DNA of 64,000 bases from Leptolyngbya iicbica LK (GCF_004212215.1 NZ_QVFV01000001.1:210740-274739), one strand, 5' to 3'; positions 51,443-62,226 are shown, numbered from the stretch's first letter. Translations and numbers: made by a program. Notes: generated by a model not told the origin, from the letters alone.

Positions 51443-54400
51443 TCACGCGATCGCCTCTAACCCCACACCTTCCTTCTCGGGCAAGCCCGCTTGCATCAGT
51501 TGGAACCACTCCAGTAGATTGTCCAACTGCTTTTCGGGTTTGAGGACGCCGAGGCCGCGGACGGTGACTTTGCCGCCGGCGTAGATAAAGCGGGACTTGA
51601 GGTGGCCGGGGATGGCGTCGAAGAGGAGCTTCCAGGCGGGTTCCTCCATCGGGGTTTCGAGGATGATGTGCTGCTTACCTTCCGGCTTGATGCGGGAGAA
51701 GCCGAGGCGTTTGCCGAGCTGCTTGAGTTCCAGCACGCGGATGAGCTGTTCGGTGGCGAAGGGGATGGTGCCGTAGCGATCGTTGAGGTCGGCGGCGACT
51801 TGGGCCAGTTCGCGTTTGCTGTCGGCGGCGGCGAGGGCGCGGTAGGCGCTCATCTTCTGTTCCGTGTCGTCGATGTAGTCGTTGGGGATGAAGGCCGTGA
51901 CCTTGAGATCCACCTGGGTATCGTCCACCTTGGGAATCTCCTGGCCGCGAATTTCGGCGATTTCTTCCTCCAGCATGTCCATGTAGAGGTCAAAGCCGAC
52001 GGCATCCATCTGGCCGGACTGCTGGACGCCAAGCAGGTTGCCGACGCCGCGAATCTCCATGTCGCGCATGGCGAGCTGATAGCCGGAGCCGAGTTGGGCA
52101 AATTCCTGGATGGCGCGGAGGCGCTGGCGGGCTTTGGGCGTGAGGGTTTGCTGGCGCGGGTAGAACAGCCACGCATGGGCTTGGATGCCCGATCGCCCCA
52201 CCCGTCCCCGGAGCTGATACAGCTGGGATAGGCCGAATTTATGGGCATCTTCGATCAGGATGGTGTTGACGCGGGGAATGTCCAGGCCGGACTCGATGAT
52301 GGTGGTGCAGACGAGAATATCCGCCTCGCCGCTGCTGAAGCCGAGCATGGTGGATTCCAGTTCGCCTTCCTGCATTTGGCCGTGGGCAATCATGATGCGG
52401 GCACCGGGAATCCATTCCCGCAGGCGAGCGGAGACATCTTCGATGCCTTCGACACGGGGCACGACGTAGAAGATTTGGCCGCCGCGATCGAGTTCCTGCC
52501 GCGCCGCACTACGGATGGCTTCGGGATCGTAGGGGGAGAGGTGGGTTTTGATGGGGCGGCGGGAGGGGGGCGGCGTGGTGATCAGGCTCATCTCGCGCAC
52601 GCCGGACAGGGCCATGTAGAGCGTCCGGGGAATGGGGGTGGCGCTGAGGGTGAGCACGTCCACCTCCGTCTTCAGGGACTTGATTTTCTCCTTTTGGTTC
52701 ACCCCGAAGCGCTGTTCTTCGTCCACCACCATGAGGCCCAGGTCTTTGAACTGGACGCTTTTGCCGAGAAGCTGGTGGGTGCCAACGACCACATCCAGTT
52801 CACCCGTTTTGAGCCGTTGCAGGATGTCTTTTTTCTCTTGGGCGGTGCGGAAGCGATTCAACAAGCCGACCTGGATGGGGTAGGGGGCGAAGCGTTCTTT
52901 CAGGGTGTGGTAGTGCTGCTGGGTGAGGATGGTGGTGGGGGCCAGCATCGCCACTTGTTTGTGGGAATTGATGGCTTTGAAGATGGCGCGGACGGCGACT
53001 TCCGTTTTGCCGAAGCCGACATCGCCGCAGACCAGGCGATCCATGGGGCGATCGCTCTCCATGTCCAGCTTCACGTCCTGTACCGCTTTGAGCTGGTCGG
53101 TGGTGGGCTGGTAGGGGAAGGAGTCCTCCAGTTCTTGCTGCCAGGGGGTATCGATGGGGAAGCGGAAGCCCTCCAGCTTGGCCCGCTGGGCATAGAGCTT
53201 GAGCAAATCGACTGCCACTTTTTGGACGGCTTTGCGGGCTTTGCCTTTGGTTTTCTCCCAGGCTTTGCCCGTCATTTTGTTGAGGGTGGGCGCGCGCTCG
53301 GTCGTCGCCCGGTAGCGGGAGAGGGAACCGACTTGATCCGCCGCCACCCGCAGCAGTCCGTCTTCGTACTGGATGACGAGGTATTCGCGGGTTTCGTTGT
53401 CTACCGTCAGGCTTTCGAGCTTGAGGAAGCGCCCGATGCCGTGGTTGCGGTGAACGACGAAGTCTCCCGGCTTCATCTTGTTGGGATCGACCTGTTTAGA
53501 GGTGGCTTTGCGCCGCTTGCGGACGTAGCCGGGGGTAGCGAGGCTGTGCTGGCCGAAGAATTCGCGATCGGTGACGATCGCAATCCGAAACGTCGGCAAC
53601 ACAAACCCTTCCAGTTCCGCCAAACCGGAATACTTCAGTGCCACGGGGATGTGCTGCCCCTGCAATTTCTCAATGGCGGGGTAGTCGCGGGTATTCGGGA
53701 TGAACTGCGCCGGACAGTCGTGCTCTTGCAGCAGCGCCACGGAGCGGGACGGCTGGGCGGAGATCAGCCAGATGGCAAAGTTGCGATCGCGCTCCCCCCG
53801 AATGGTTTCTGCTAATTTGCCAAACTGGTGGGGAATGGCGGGAATGGGGCGACTCGCCAAGTTCAGGCTGCTGTTGTTGGCTTCGGCGATTTCCGTCAGG
53901 TGAACGGCGGGGAACAGGGCGATTTCGTCCAGGGCATCGGTGAAGAGACGGTGGATTTTTGGAAGAGTGTGAGGGTGTGAGGGTGTGAGGGTGTGAGGGT
54001 CCGAGGTTGGCTCAGAACCTGATAGATCGTCTTTTGAATTTTGAATTTTGAATTTTGAATTTTGAATTTCCCGCCAATGGTCTTCGACGTGTTCGATCCA
54101 GCGATCGCTGTGGGCCTGGCATTGATCCGGTTCGTCCAGGGCGATGACGGTGTTCTCTGGCAGGTAGTCGAGTAGGGAGGCGGGGGAGTCGAAGGCCAGA
54201 CCGAGCCAGCGGCGAACGCCTTCGGGGAAGATGCCGTCGGCCAGTCCTTCGAGGGATTCGGCGGGGAAAATCTGGTCGAGGAGGTTTTTCTCTTTGAGGA
54301 CATCCAGGATGAGGGGAACGTAGTCGGTGGGGGTGAGGACGAGGCGATCGATGGCGTCGAGCGATCGCTGGGAGGAGGGGTCAAATTCGCGAATGCGCTC

Positions 54401-55012
54401 CAGTTCGTCGCCGAACAGTTCCAGACGAATGGGCAATTCGGAGGAAACGGGAAACACGTCGATGATGTCGCCCCGCTGCGCCCACTGGCCTTCCGTTTCG
54501 ACGAGGGGCACTTTTTCGTAGCCGAGGCGCGCCAGCCGCAGGGCGAGATCCTTGAGGTTGATCTCCAGCCCTTTATTGAGGGTGAGGCAGTAATCTTTGA
54601 GGACTTCGACGGGAGGCAGGTGGGGCTGAAGGGCGCGTTCGGTGGCGACGATCGCGGTTCTATCCAAGCCGCTCTCGCTGGTGAGGTCGGCGAGGGCTTG
54701 CAGTTGGCCCCAGGTCATTTCCGATTCCTGGTCAAAGGGTTCGTAGGGGGAGGCTTCGGAGGTGGGGTAAAAGTGGACGGTGCTCCAGCCCATCGCTTCG
54801 AGCTGAATCGCCCAACGGCTGGCTTCTTCGAGGGTGGCTGTCACTACCAGCATCGGCGCTTGGGATTCCTGCGCCAGGGTGGAGGCAACGAGTCCTTTGG
54901 GTAGCCGCGACGCCCCGCTGAGCTTGACGCGCCCCTGCTGCTGCAACTTGCTAAGAAGTTCTGAGGTGAGGGGCGATCGCCCTAATGCCCGAACTACTGA
55001 AGAAAATGCCAT
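51443..55012 (-). CDS. mfd: transcription-repair coupling factor Mfd
   Basis: 1189-aa Mfd, which removes stalled RNA polymerase at DNA lesions and recruits UvrA. The start is set at 55012 ([15 protein letters not shown]). Domains in order: UvrB-like N-terminal part; RNA polymerase-interacting CarD-like domain ([19 protein letters not shown]); SF2 helicase motifs [27 protein letters not shown] and [15 protein letters not shown]-terminal domain. Residues about 314-349 are an insertion encoded by short tandem repeats (53965-54070) and are unlikely to be ancestral. Fragments of the gene's own ends lie beyond both neighbours. Confidence 0.96.
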   Translation of the reverse strand: MAFSSVVRALGRSPLTSELLSKLQQQGRVKLSGASRLPKGLVASTLAQESQAPMLVVTATLEEASRWAIQLEAMGWSTVHFYPTSEASPYEPFDQESEMTWGQLQALADLTSESGLDRTAIVATERALQPHLPPVEVLKDYCLTLNKGLEINLKDLALRLARLGYEKVPLVETEGQWAQRGDIIDVFPVSSELPIRLELFGDELERIREFDPSSQRSLDAIDRLVLTPTDYVPLILDVLKEKNLLDQIFPAESLEGLADGIFPEGVRRWLGLAFDSPASLLDYLPENTVIALDEPDQCQAHSDRWIEHVEDHWREIQNSKFKIQNSKDDLSGSEPTSDPHTLTPSHPHTLPKIHRLFTDALDEIALFPAVHLTEIAEANNSSLNLASRPIPAIPHQFGKLAETIRGERDRNFAIWLISAQPSRSVALLQEHDCPAQFIPNTRDYPAIEKLQGQHIPVALKYSGLAELEGFVLPTFRIAIVTDREFFGQHSLATPGYVRKRRKATSKQVDPNKMKPGDFVVHRNHGIGRFLKLESLTVDNETREYLVIQYEDGLLRVAADQVGSLSRYRATTERAPTLNKMTGKAWEKTKGKARKAVQKVAVDLLKLYAQRAKLEGFRFPIDTPWQQELEDSFPYQPTTDQLKAVQDVKLDMESDRPMDRLVCGDVGFGKTEVAVRAIFKAINSHKQVAMLAPTTILTQQHYHTLKERFAPYPIQVGLLNRFRTAQEKKDILQRLKTGELDVVVGTHQLLGKSVQFKDLGLMVVDEEQRFGVNQKEKIKSLKTEVDVLTLSATPIPRTLYMALSGVREMSLITTPPPSRRPIKTHLSPYDPEAIRSAARQELDRGGQIFYVVPRVEGIEDVSARLREWIPGARIMIAHGQMQEGELESTMLGFSSGEADILVCTTIIESGLDIPRVNTILIEDAHKFGLSQLYQLRGRVGRSGIQAHAWLFYPRQQTLTPKARQRLRAIQEFAQLGSGYQLAMRDMEIRGVGNLLGVQQSGQMDAVGFDLYMDMLEEEIAEIRGQEIPKVDDTQVDLKVTAFIPNDYIDDTEQKMSAYRALAAADSKRELAQVAADLNDRYGTIPFATEQLIRVLELKQLGKRLGFSRIKPEGKQHIILETPMEEPAWKLLFDAIPGHLKSRFIYAGGKVTVRGLGVLKPEKQLDNLLEWFQLMQAGLPEKEGVGLEAIA
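53965..54070 (-). repeat. tandem repeats inserted in frame in mfd
   Basis: Two short-period repeats within coding sequence. Five units of TTTTGAA (about 54033-54069) encode [10 protein letters not shown]-type peptide, and four units of GTGTGAGG (about 53967-53999) encode Pro/His/Thr-rich sequence [11 protein letters not shown]. Both unit types occur outside genes in this window (about 6560 and 4740-4866). Confidence 0.85.
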
Positions 55013-55181
55013 GTCAGTTCCACCACCCAATCAAAAACGCCCCCTAATGTGCAAACACCAGGGGTTGAAGCTAGTTTTCAGTTACTTGTTTGCGATCGCT
55101 GCCCTCCCATTCACTTCAGGACGAGCCAGACAGCAAACCGCTTTTCATTTTAAGAGGGTTTTTACTCGGATTGCTAGGACT
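54973..55181. repeat. mfd 5' region, first copy of a direct repeat
   Basis: This segment covers the first 13 codons of mfd and about 170 bp of its upstream leader. It recurs at 56757-56959 in the same orientation with about 85-90% identity by eye. It probably contains the mfd promoter. Confidence 0.8.
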
Positions 55182-55632
55182 GCAGGGAAGTAGTTGCTGT
55201 CTAGGAGACACTACAGCAAAGTACTGACTGTTCAAGCAATTATCAGCAATTTGAGATATGGAGTTTTTGAAACGGGTGAAATAATTAATGCTGTAATAGC
55301 CTGAAATCCATATGATCAGCTAATTGCCTACCTCACCAGGCAAGGAAATACTGTAAGCCAAGGCAGCAACAACTAGGAACCTTACTCTGCCATTATTCTC
55401 ATCTCAAATTAATGAAATTTATCATTAAAGAACTAATGTTTCGGCCAACTCAAAGAGAAAAACAACCAATTAAAACTAGAAATTTTTCTCCTCATACATT
55501 TCAATAATCAGTAGGCATCTCATCCATCATTTTCCTTCTTGCCGAATAGCCTATCAACTCGAACAGCTAACCAAAGAGATGCCGGAAAATTCGAGCTTCG
55601 TTGACTATCATGTCTACAATATGTCAGGTCAG
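55182..55632. other. A+T-rich spacer upstream of mfd's repeat
   Basis: About 450 bp, low G+C compared with core genes, no supported gene. It may be regulatory or a remnant of transferred DNA along with the glycosyltransferase. Confidence 0.35.
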
Positions 55633-56580
55633 TCAAGTAATTTCTTTCGCAGGAGTTCCCGTTCGATAAGTTTTTTTCTGTAGCTTCCACTTCAGCGATT
55701 TACCCACTATCCGGGGCAGATAAGACACCTTGTTGAAAAATAAGTTCCAAAAATAACCGTACTGAGGAAAATGCTTGACTAACAGAAAATCTGATAGGAA
55801 GTGATAGCGTGGTGGCTTTAGGGCCGGATCTTGACTGATAAACCGAACTTGGGCGGGTCGGGGCATCCAGTGACCTACAGTTATGCCAGATTCAAAACAG
55901 GTGGCTTGCACAAATAATCCCATCAGGCGGTCAAAACCAGAGCGTGGTATCCATGTGAGTATGCCCCCTAGAATCGTTGCCTGAGAAATTTCTACCAAAG
56001 ATTTCTGCACAACATCATTGCGCCAAACCTTAGTGTTGAAATTTTCGATATGGGGAGCCCGGTCGTCTCGGCGTTCGATGAAGGGCCAGACGAGATAACG
56101 CTTATCAAAAGGAATATCAAGAGGAGCAATGGGCAACTGCTGCAATTGTCCGGCCTGTCTTTTTCCCTCCGATAAGTTAGAAACTGCTGGAATGGGCTCC
56201 CATGCCCGACGATATGCTTCAACGTTTTGCTCGTCAATTTTGTCGGTCATCAGCCGCAGCACTATGCTGTCTGGAAAGCGTTGAAAGTAGGCAGCAACAG
56301 TAGCAACGACCTCAGGGTGCAGATAATCATCGTCGTCCAGGGCAATAACATAGTCACCGTCCGCATTGAGCAGGCCGACAAAACGCTGAAACATTTCACC
56401 TTTGTAGGGACTCTGCAAGACCTTGATGCGGGGGTCAGCAAAAGATTGATATCTGGTTCCTGGCGGAAAGACCAGCACGAACTGCACCTCTCCTTGAATA
56501 CAAAGTAACTGCTCCAGCCAGTATTCTGAAAAATTTCCACGGGTAGGGGTCACAACCGAAAGGATAGGCTTGGCAGTCAT
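55633..56580 (-). CDS. family 2 glycosyltransferase
   Basis: About 315 aa, start chosen at 56580 (MTAKPILSVVTPTRGNFSEY) with GCGGAG about 10 nt upstream; Met at 56598 is possible. A GT-A fold begins with SVVTPTRG, the sugar-nucleotide-metal motif is IALDDDDYLHPEVV (DXD, about 88-101), and the C-terminal half has WPFIERRDDRAPHIENF. There are no membrane segments. It probably builds a surface polysaccharide, but no other polysaccharide genes are adjacent, and it sits between two copies of the mfd 5' region, so it was likely acquired. Confidence 0.82.
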   Translation of the reverse strand: MTAKPILSVVTPTRGNFSEYWLEQLLCIQGEVQFVLVFPPGTRYQSFADPRIKVLQSPYKGEMFQRFVGLLNADGDYVIALDDDDYLHPEVVATVAAYFQRFPDSIVLRLMTDKIDEQNVEAYRRAWEPIPAVSNLSEGKRQAGQLQQLPIAPLDIPFDKRYLVWPFIERRDDRAPHIENFNTKVWRNDVVQKSLVEISQATILGGILTWIPRSGFDRLMGLFVQATCFESGITVGHWMPRPAQVRFISQDPALKPPRYHFLSDFLLVKHFPQYGYFWNLFFNKVSYLPRIVGKSLKWKLQKKTYRTGTPAKEIT

Positions 56581-56756
56581 AGAACCATTTCTCCGCAAGG
56601 TGCCAATTCAGTCTGCCCAGAAACTCTCCGGGAAACAGAATGTTTTTCAAGCTTCACTCCGATTTCAAAGGAATGTTAAGAAAGAATTGATGATGGCAGA
56701 ATTGCTACTTGAGAGAACTGTGGATGCAATGCTTCAATCGCTCCTCCAGCACAGGC

Positions 56757-56959
56757 CGATCGCCCTAATGCCCGAACTACTGAAGAAAATGCCATATCAG
56801 TTCCACCACCCAATCTAAAACGCCCCCCAATGTACAAACACCAGGGGTTGGAGCTAGTTTTCAGTTACTCGCGATCGCTACCCTCCCACTCACTTTTGAG
56901 AGATTCAGCAACGAATCGATTTTCATTCTAAAAGGGTTGCCACCCGGATTGCTAGGACT
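56757..56959 (-). pseudogene. mfd 5'-end and leader remnant
   Basis: Second copy of the mfd start region. On the minus strand ATGGCATTTTCTTCAGTAGT and following bases encode [13 protein letters not shown], the true first 13 residues of mfd, then the sequence departs (ACAGGAIEA). The leader of about 150 bp upstream also matches. No full gene follows; the rest of this mfd is missing. Confidence 0.85.
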
Positions 56960-57059
56960 TGGGGGAGCGATCGCCCCCTCAATGTCTCATTAACTTGCTG
57001 CGCGCAAATCAGTTTTAGGTAGAGTCAGTTAGTGATGATCTGGGTTAGCATCAAGGGGG

Positions 57060-57707
57060 TTAGCGATCGCGACAAAACTGCCGAACGGCTCTGATTACCG
57101 TCAAGTCCGTTCCCGTCTTGCGCAGTTGAATCCACTGATCAAGCTGGGGCGCTGAGATTTCAGGAAAGGCGCGACTAAACCTTTGAGGTTGATATTCGTC
57201 AGCTTCAAGCACCAAAATAGTCAATTACTCTTGACGGCAAAGCCAGATCTCAGGCACTGCCATCGCTTGATAGATCGGCAACTTACTGTCAGAGCGATTG
57301 GCGATATCGACTTCTATCGCTAAATCGGGTGGCAAATCTTGCGGAACGGTCGTCTCAATCCCCTGTCCAGCTTGGGCGTTTTGCAGGTAAAAGCAACTGT
57401 CTGGTTCGATGCCCTTGTCCAAATCAGAGCGGTTCATCCGCATTGAGCCTAAATTGTTGAACTCTAAGCCGAGTTCTTCCGCCAATACCAGGATGATTGC
57501 GGCTAGCACTTGATTCAGGACTTCATGCAACTGTCCCGGCATTCTGATTTCGAGGACTCCACTGTCATAAGCTATGCGCGTCTGGCGACTTTCTCCCAGT
57601 TCGCTGAGCAACGCGACATAACTTTCCCAAGTGACACCTGTAATCCGCAAGGCACTACCGGGGGTGAGTTCGATCTGACTGAGCGGCGTCGCAAGTATCG
57701 CTGTCAT
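57060..57707 (-). pseudogene. Uma2-family gene with an in-frame stop
   Basis: The frame from 57707 encodes a Uma2 (DUF820) domain protein: RIAYDSGVLEIRMPGQLHEV, then EPDSCFYLQN, PPDLAIEVDIANRSDSKLPI and YQAMAVPEIWL. After CRQE a TAA (57225-57227) interrupts, but the same frame continues for 54 further codons with sequence typical of the family's end: LTILVLEADEYQPQRFSRAF, then PEISAPQLDQWIQLRKTGTD. The single change AAA to TAA (Lys to stop) would explain it. The product of the truncated gene is 160 aa instead of about 215, which probably removes the end of the fold. Confidence 0.82.
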
Positions 57708-57892
57708 GCTGACCAGAGAAAACGACTAATTCAAGTATGGTCTATGGCCTGAAATTTGAGCCGGAAATTGCAATTCGCAGCGACACCCTAAAAGTTTGTG
57801 AACAGAGATTGCCCCGACGCCCCCTTACATCACTTCGGTGCGATCGCCTATCCCATTTCTAGCGCTGTGATAGCTAGAGTGTTTGCAACCAG

Positions 57893-58408
57893 TTAGGACG
57901 ATCGCCGAATTTCGGAACAAAAGGACGCCATTTGATAACCGTCGGCCCGTTTGACCAGACTGGTGCGCATCCGCAGGTTGGGGTTCATATACCACAGCCG
58001 CTCGTCTGACTGAAATTCCTCGTTACGAACGCTGAGGGTCAAGACTTCACCCTCCAAACAATATTTGCCCGCGATCGCGGGTTCGCGGTCAGTTTGGCTA
58101 AAAAACTGGCCTGAGCAGTCATCGTCAGACTTGAGCCCCACCATCAGGGTCGTGCGTGGCGGTGTGGCGGCACCACTGCCATAAAGGCTCGCTTGCCCTT
58201 CTTGCTGAATGGTGTACGCAAAAATCGCGGCATTCGCATCGGCGTTGCACTGCTGGCACAGAGCCGTTACCCGAGCATCACTGGTTTCAACGCGGGCGAT
58301 CTTGAGCGTCGCCTGCCCAGTTTGGGAAGGTTGCCCGGGGGCAAAGTGGGTCGTGCGTTGTGAAAACCAGGTTCCTTCAACTGTTTCAAAAAAATTAACG
58401 ATACTCAT
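57893..58408 (-). CDS. CpcS/CpeS-family phycobiliprotein chromophore lyase
   Basis: 171-aa protein, start chosen at 58408 (MSIVNFFETVEGTWFSQRT), where the family begins; an upstream Met would add 39 non-conserved residues. The beta-barrel motifs WFSQRTTHF near the start, SDERLWYMNPNLRMRTSLVK (quoted as DERLWYMNPNLRMRTS) and ASFCSEIRRSS at the end are the T/S-type lyase signature. It attaches bilin to a cysteine of a phycobiliprotein beta subunit. No phycobilisome genes are adjacent. Whether it is CpcS, CpcU or CpeS cannot be decided here. Confidence 0.85.
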   Translation of the reverse strand: MSIVNFFETVEGTWFSQRTTHFAPGQPSQTGQATLKIARVETSDARVTALCQQCNADANAAIFAYTIQQEGQASLYGSGAATPPRTTLMVGLKSDDDCSGQFFSQTDREPAIAGKYCLEGEVLTLSVRNEEFQSDERLWYMNPNLRMRTSLVKRADGYQMASFCSEIRRSS

Positions 58409-58583
58409 GCCAATGCTTTCAGGGGCGTCAAATGTCCTTGTGCCCTTTATTCTACGTTGAAGCGATCGCTCTCCCTCGGTAAAAAACGGCAAACTCCTGA
58501 GAACCCCTGAGATAGGGGGCTTCACTGAATGTTACGCTAGCCTCTACGCTTAAAAACTTTTCGTAAACACAGGTAAAGCTTCA

Positions 58584-59648
58584 ATGACTGGTTTGAATCA
58601 GGAACCTTTATTACTTCGGGCGGCTCGCGGCGAATCGGTAGAACGCACCCCCGTTTGGATGATGCGACAGGCCGGGCGCTACATGAAGGTCTACCGTGAT
58701 TTACGCGAAAAGCATCCGTCCTTTCGAGAGCGGTCCGAAAATCCTGAGTTAGCGATCGAAATTTCCCTCCAGCCGTGGAAAGCGTTTCGTCCCGATGGCG
58801 TCATTATGTTTTCCGACATTTTGACCCCGCTGACGGGAATGGGCATTCCTTTCGACATTGTGGAAAGCAAAGGCCCAATGATTGATCCGCCCATCCGCAC
58901 CCAGGCACAGATCGACGCGGTTCACGAACTCGATCCCGATACGGCGACTCCCTACATCCGCACCATTTTGAGTACGTTGCGATCGGAAGTGGGCAACGAA
59001 GCAACGGTATTGGGCTTTGTCGGTTCTCCTTGGACCCTGGCCGCTTATGCCGTGGAAGGGCGCACCTCCAAGAATTACGCCAACATTAAGGGCATGGCCT
59101 TTTCAGAGCCCGCCATGCTGCACCAGCTACTCAGCAAGCTAGCAGACAACATTGGCATTTATGCTTGTCACCAAATTGAATGCGGTGCGCAGGTCGTTCA
59201 ACTGTTTGACTCTTGGGCGGGTCAGCTCAGCCCCATGGACTACCGCACTTTTGCGTTGCCCTATCAGCAGCAGGTGGTGCGTCGGGTCAAAGCGAAGTAT
59301 CCCAACACGCCCCTCATCCTCTATATCAGCGGCAGTGCGGGGGTGTTGGAGCTGATGGGCGAGTCGGGTGTCGATATCGTCAGCGTGGACTGGACCGTGG
59401 ACATGGCGGAAGCGCGTCGTCGCCTCGGTCCTGGAATGGCGGTTCAGGGCAACGTTGACCCCGCCGCCCTGTTTGGCTCGAAGGACTTTATCCGCGATCG
59501 CATTCTCGACACCGTCCAAAAAGCCGGACGCCAAGGCCACATCCTCAACTTGGGCCACGGCATTCTACCCGGCACCCCCGAAGAGAACGCCGCCTTTTTC
59601 TTTGAGACAGGCAAGAACCTGGATCAACTGCTGGCGGTGCCTGCGTAA
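58584..59648 (+). CDS. hemE: uroporphyrinogen decarboxylase
   Basis: 354-aa HemE, which decarboxylates uroporphyrinogen III to coproporphyrinogen III in tetrapyrrole synthesis, cytoplasmic. N-terminal [15 protein letters not shown] (about 24-38) is the PROSITE-type signature, [17 protein letters not shown] contains the catalytic Asp, and the C-terminal [18 protein letters not shown] is standard. It feeds chlorophyll and heme and bilins; the divergent neighbour is a bilin lyase. Start [17 protein letters not shown] is the family's usual. Confidence 0.97.
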   Translation: MTGLNQEPLLLRAARGESVERTPVWMMRQAGRYMKVYRDLREKHPSFRERSENPELAIEISLQPWKAFRPDGVIMFSDILTPLTGMGIPFDIVESKGPMIDPPIRTQAQIDAVHELDPDTATPYIRTILSTLRSEVGNEATVLGFVGSPWTLAAYAVEGRTSKNYANIKGMAFSEPAMLHQLLSKLADNIGIYACHQIECGAQVVQLFDSWAGQLSPMDYRTFALPYQQQVVRRVKAKYPNTPLILYISGSAGVLELMGESGVDIVSVDWTVDMAEARRRLGPGMAVQGNVDPAALFGSKDFIRDRILDTVQKAGRQGHILNLGHGILPGTPEENAAFFFETGKNLDQLLAVPA

Positions 59649-59711
59649 GCCGAATTTTTCAGTCGGGTGATACGCTGGGATCACCCCAAACTCGTCTCAT
59701 CGCGATAGCGG

Positions 59712-59742
59712 ACGCTGCGTTCCCACAATGGGGGCGCAGCGT
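59712..59742 (+). terminator. possible terminator hairpin after hemE
   Basis: ACGCTGCG / CGCAGCGT, 8-bp perfect stem with a 15-nt loop, followed only by TTG, so it is weak as a rho-independent terminator. It lies 63 bp after the hemE stop. Confidence 0.35.
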
Positions 59743-59785
59743 TTGCGTATGATTGGGGCTTTGAGTGTGTTTTCCCAGCAGTACC

Positions 59786-60772
59786 GTGTCTGAACTAAAC
59801 CCAGCTTTCGAGAGTCCGCAGCCGAAACGAATTTTCATCACCGGAGCCAGTGGCTGCATCGGCCATTATCTGGTCGAAACTTTGCTGAACGATACCCCCC
59901 ACGAACTCTTTTTGCTGGTGCGCAATCCGGCGAAGCTGCTCTTTAACTGGCAGGACGAGCCGCGCCTCCATGTGATTCAGGATGACATCCGCAATATCGA
60001 CGCCCATGCCGAATTGCTAAAGACCATCGACACGGCAATTTTGGCGGCAACGTCTTGGGGCGGCGCACCGGAAATTTACGATATCAACGTCACGGGCAAT
60101 CATCGGTTAATGGAGCTGTTGGATGGCGATCGCTGCCAACAGGTGCTCTACTTCTCCACTGCCAGCATTTTGGACAGCAATAATTTGCCGCTCAAGGAAG
60201 CGGGCGAAATCGGCACTGATTACATTCGCAGCAAATATCAGTGCTACATGCAATTGCCGGAGCTGGCGATTTATCCCAAAATCACCACCGTGTTTCCGAC
60301 TCTGGTGTTTGGCGGCGACAAAGACAAACCCTACTCCCACATTTCCGCTGGCATCACCGATGTCACGAAATGGATGGGGATCATTCGGTTTCTCAGAGCT
60401 GACGGCAGCTTTCACTTTGCCCACGGCAAAGATATTGCCCTCGTAGTGACCCATCTCGTCGATCATCCCCCCAGCCCCGAAGCGGCCCATCAGGTCATTA
60501 TCGGCAATCCGGCCCTCACCATCGATCGCACCATTGAAGAAATTTGCGAGTACTTAGACAAACGCATCTATTTCCGCATTCCCCTATCCATGTGGCTGGC
60601 CGATCGCATCATCGACTGGTTCCACATTCGCATGGCCGACTGGGATCGTTTTTGTCTGCACTATCGCCATTTTGTTTACAATCAACCCGTCCATCCCGAA
60701 AAGCTCGGTTTGCAGCCCTATTGCCCCACCGTGGCGGATTTGATGCGGGTCAGTGGCGTGCAGCCGGGTTGA
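59786..60772 (+). CDS. NAD-dependent epimerase/dehydratase-family protein
   Basis: About 328 aa, extended-SDR fold. NAD-binding motif FITGASGCIGHYL (G-x-x-G-x-x-G, about 14-26), then the active-site segment YFSTASIL and the pseudo-YxxxK DYIRSKYQC. I suggest the GTG at 59786 (MSELNPAFESPQPKR) as start; the longer frame has no ribosome binding site. Substrate unknown. It follows hemE by about 140 bp. The C-terminal half has aromatic-rich helices (WLADRIIDWFHIRMADWD) and may bind membranes or a lipid-like substrate. Confidence 0.78.
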   Translation: MSELNPAFESPQPKRIFITGASGCIGHYLVETLLNDTPHELFLLVRNPAKLLFNWQDEPRLHVIQDDIRNIDAHAELLKTIDTAILAATSWGGAPEIYDINVTGNHRLMELLDGDRCQQVLYFSTASILDSNNLPLKEAGEIGTDYIRSKYQCYMQLPELAIYPKITTVFPTLVFGGDKDKPYSHISAGITDVTKWMGIIRFLRADGSFHFAHGKDIALVVTHLVDHPPSPEAAHQVIIGNPALTIDRTIEEICEYLDKRIYFRIPLSMWLADRIIDWFHIRMADWDRFCLHYRHFVYNQPVHPEKLGLQPYCPTVADLMRVSGVQPG

Positions 60773-61074
60773 GTAATACGACCGTTCTCATTAGAATCAG
60801 AGGCAATCTGCGATCGCGCCAGCCTTCGTTGAGAACTACACCAGCGTGTTCATGGGCAATCCGACCTCACCGCCTGCGGCACCTCTCCTTGCCAAGGAGA
60901 GGTTTAGGGGAGTGACTGTTCTCTCCCAAAGGCTTAACAAAACCCCGATTCCTCTCCTTGAGAAGGAGAGGTTAGGAGAGGTTCATCGATCGCATATGGC
61001 TTTAGCATGCAACCTCCATCAGGGTTAATGCGCACTCAGTACTTAGTATTAAAAATCTCTCGCCCACCGAGTTT
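60773..61074. other. intergenic region with GGAGAGG inverted repeats
   Basis: 302 bp before ruvB. ACCTCTCCTT-GCCA-AGGAGAGGT (60881-60904) is a near-perfect hairpin, and a second, CCTCTCCTT-GAG-AAGGAGAGG, follows at 60951-60971, each with an unpaired core. These are dispersed low-complexity repeats and also appear near 2950 and 20640. No gene is supported. Confidence 0.5.
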
Positions 61075-62226
61075 ATGGCTATTATTTCTTCCAAGTCATC
61101 ACCAGAGCCAAAACCACCGAAAAAGGGCGATGCCCCTTTGGAGACGACAGCCGCACCCAAGCAGTCAGCCCCAGAGTCGCTAGTGCGAGAGCCCAAGACT
61201 CCGCCCCAGAACGACGCAACTCCGGCGGCGGTGCCGGTAGAAGATGGGCTGCGACCGCAAAAGCTGGCGGATTACATCGGGCAAAAATCGCTGAAGGAAG
61301 TGCTGGACATCGCCATTCGGGCAGCGCAGTCGCGGAAGGAACCGCTGGACCACTTACTGCTCTATGGACCGCCAGGACTGGGCAAAACCACGATGGCGCT
61401 GATCTTGGCCCAAGAGATGCAGGTTGATTGCAAAATTACCACCGCGCCCGCCCTCGAACGCCCCCGCGACATTGCTGGCCTGCTGGTGAATCTGAAGCCA
61501 GGAGACATCCTGTTTATTGACGAAATTCACCGCTTACCGCGCGTCACCGAAGAGATTTTGTATCCGGCGATGGAAGACTCGCGGCTGGATATCACCATCG
61601 GCAAGGGCCAGAGCGCACGCACCCGGAGCATTCCCCTGCACCCATTCACGCTGGTGGGGGCGACGACTCGGGTGGGAGCGCTGACCTCGCCGCTCAGAGA
61701 CCGCTTTGGCCTGATTCAACGGCTGCGATTTTACGAGGTAGACGAACTCACGAAAATTGTGCAACGCACGGCGCAGGTGCTGAGTACCCCCATTCAGCCG
61801 GATGGAGCGGAGGAGATTGCCCGGCGATCGCGCGGCACCCCCCGCATTGCGAACCGATTGCTCAAGCGGGTGCGCGACTATGTGGAAGTGAAGCAGTCGG
61901 GAGACATTGATGAGGCGATCGCGGCAGAAGCCCTGGAACTCTTCAATGTTGATCCCTGTGGTTTAGATTGGACTGATCGCCGCCTGCTCTCGGTCATGAT
62001 TGAAAACTTTAACGGCGGCCCGGTCGGGCTCGACACCATGGCTGCGGCCACGGGAGAAGACGCTCAGACCATTGAAGAGGTCTACGAACCCTATCTGATG
62101 CAGCTTGGCTATTTGCAACGGACTCCTCGGGGCAGAGTGGTCACTCGCGCCGCCTGTCGCCATTTGGGATACGAAGACAGTGCTGTGCCCGATTTCCATG
62201 GTGAACAGCAGCTATCCATCATGTAG
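61075..62226 (+). CDS. ruvB: Holliday junction branch migration ATPase RuvB
   Basis: 383-aa AAA+ motor of the RuvABC resolvasome. The N-terminus has a Pro/Lys-rich extension of about 55 residues, probably disordered, before the core [20 protein letters not shown]. Walker [10 protein letters not shown] (about 101-109), Walker B FIDEIHRL (about 152-159), sensor 1 [10 protein letters not shown] and the winged-helix end [16 protein letters not shown] are seen. Core length matches other RuvBs. ruvA and ruvC are not in the window. Confidence 0.96.
   Translation: MAIISSKSSPEPKPPKKGDAPLETTAAPKQSAPESLVREPKTPPQNDATPAAVPVEDGLRPQKLADYIGQKSLKEVLDIAIRAAQSRKEPLDHLLLYGPPGLGKTTMALILAQEMQVDCKITTAPALERPRDIAGLLVNLKPGDILFIDEIHRLPRVTEEILYPAMEDSRLDITIGKGQSARTRSIPLHPFTLVGATTRVGALTSPLRDRFGLIQRLRFYEVDELTKIVQRTAQVLSTPIQPDGAEEIARRSRGTPRIANRLLKRVRDYVEVKQSGDIDEAIAAEALELFNVDPCGLDWTDRRLLSVMIENFNGGPVGLDTMAAATGEDAQTIEEVYEPYLMQLGYLQRTPRGRVVTRAACRHLGYEDSAVPDFHGEQQLSIM

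Noticed and set aside
52241-53815. 524-codon frame antisense to mfd
   Set aside because: Long only because of the G+C-rich third positions of mfd, whose helicase motifs are intact on the minus strand; the Gly/Asp/Phe-rich product is a typical shadow.
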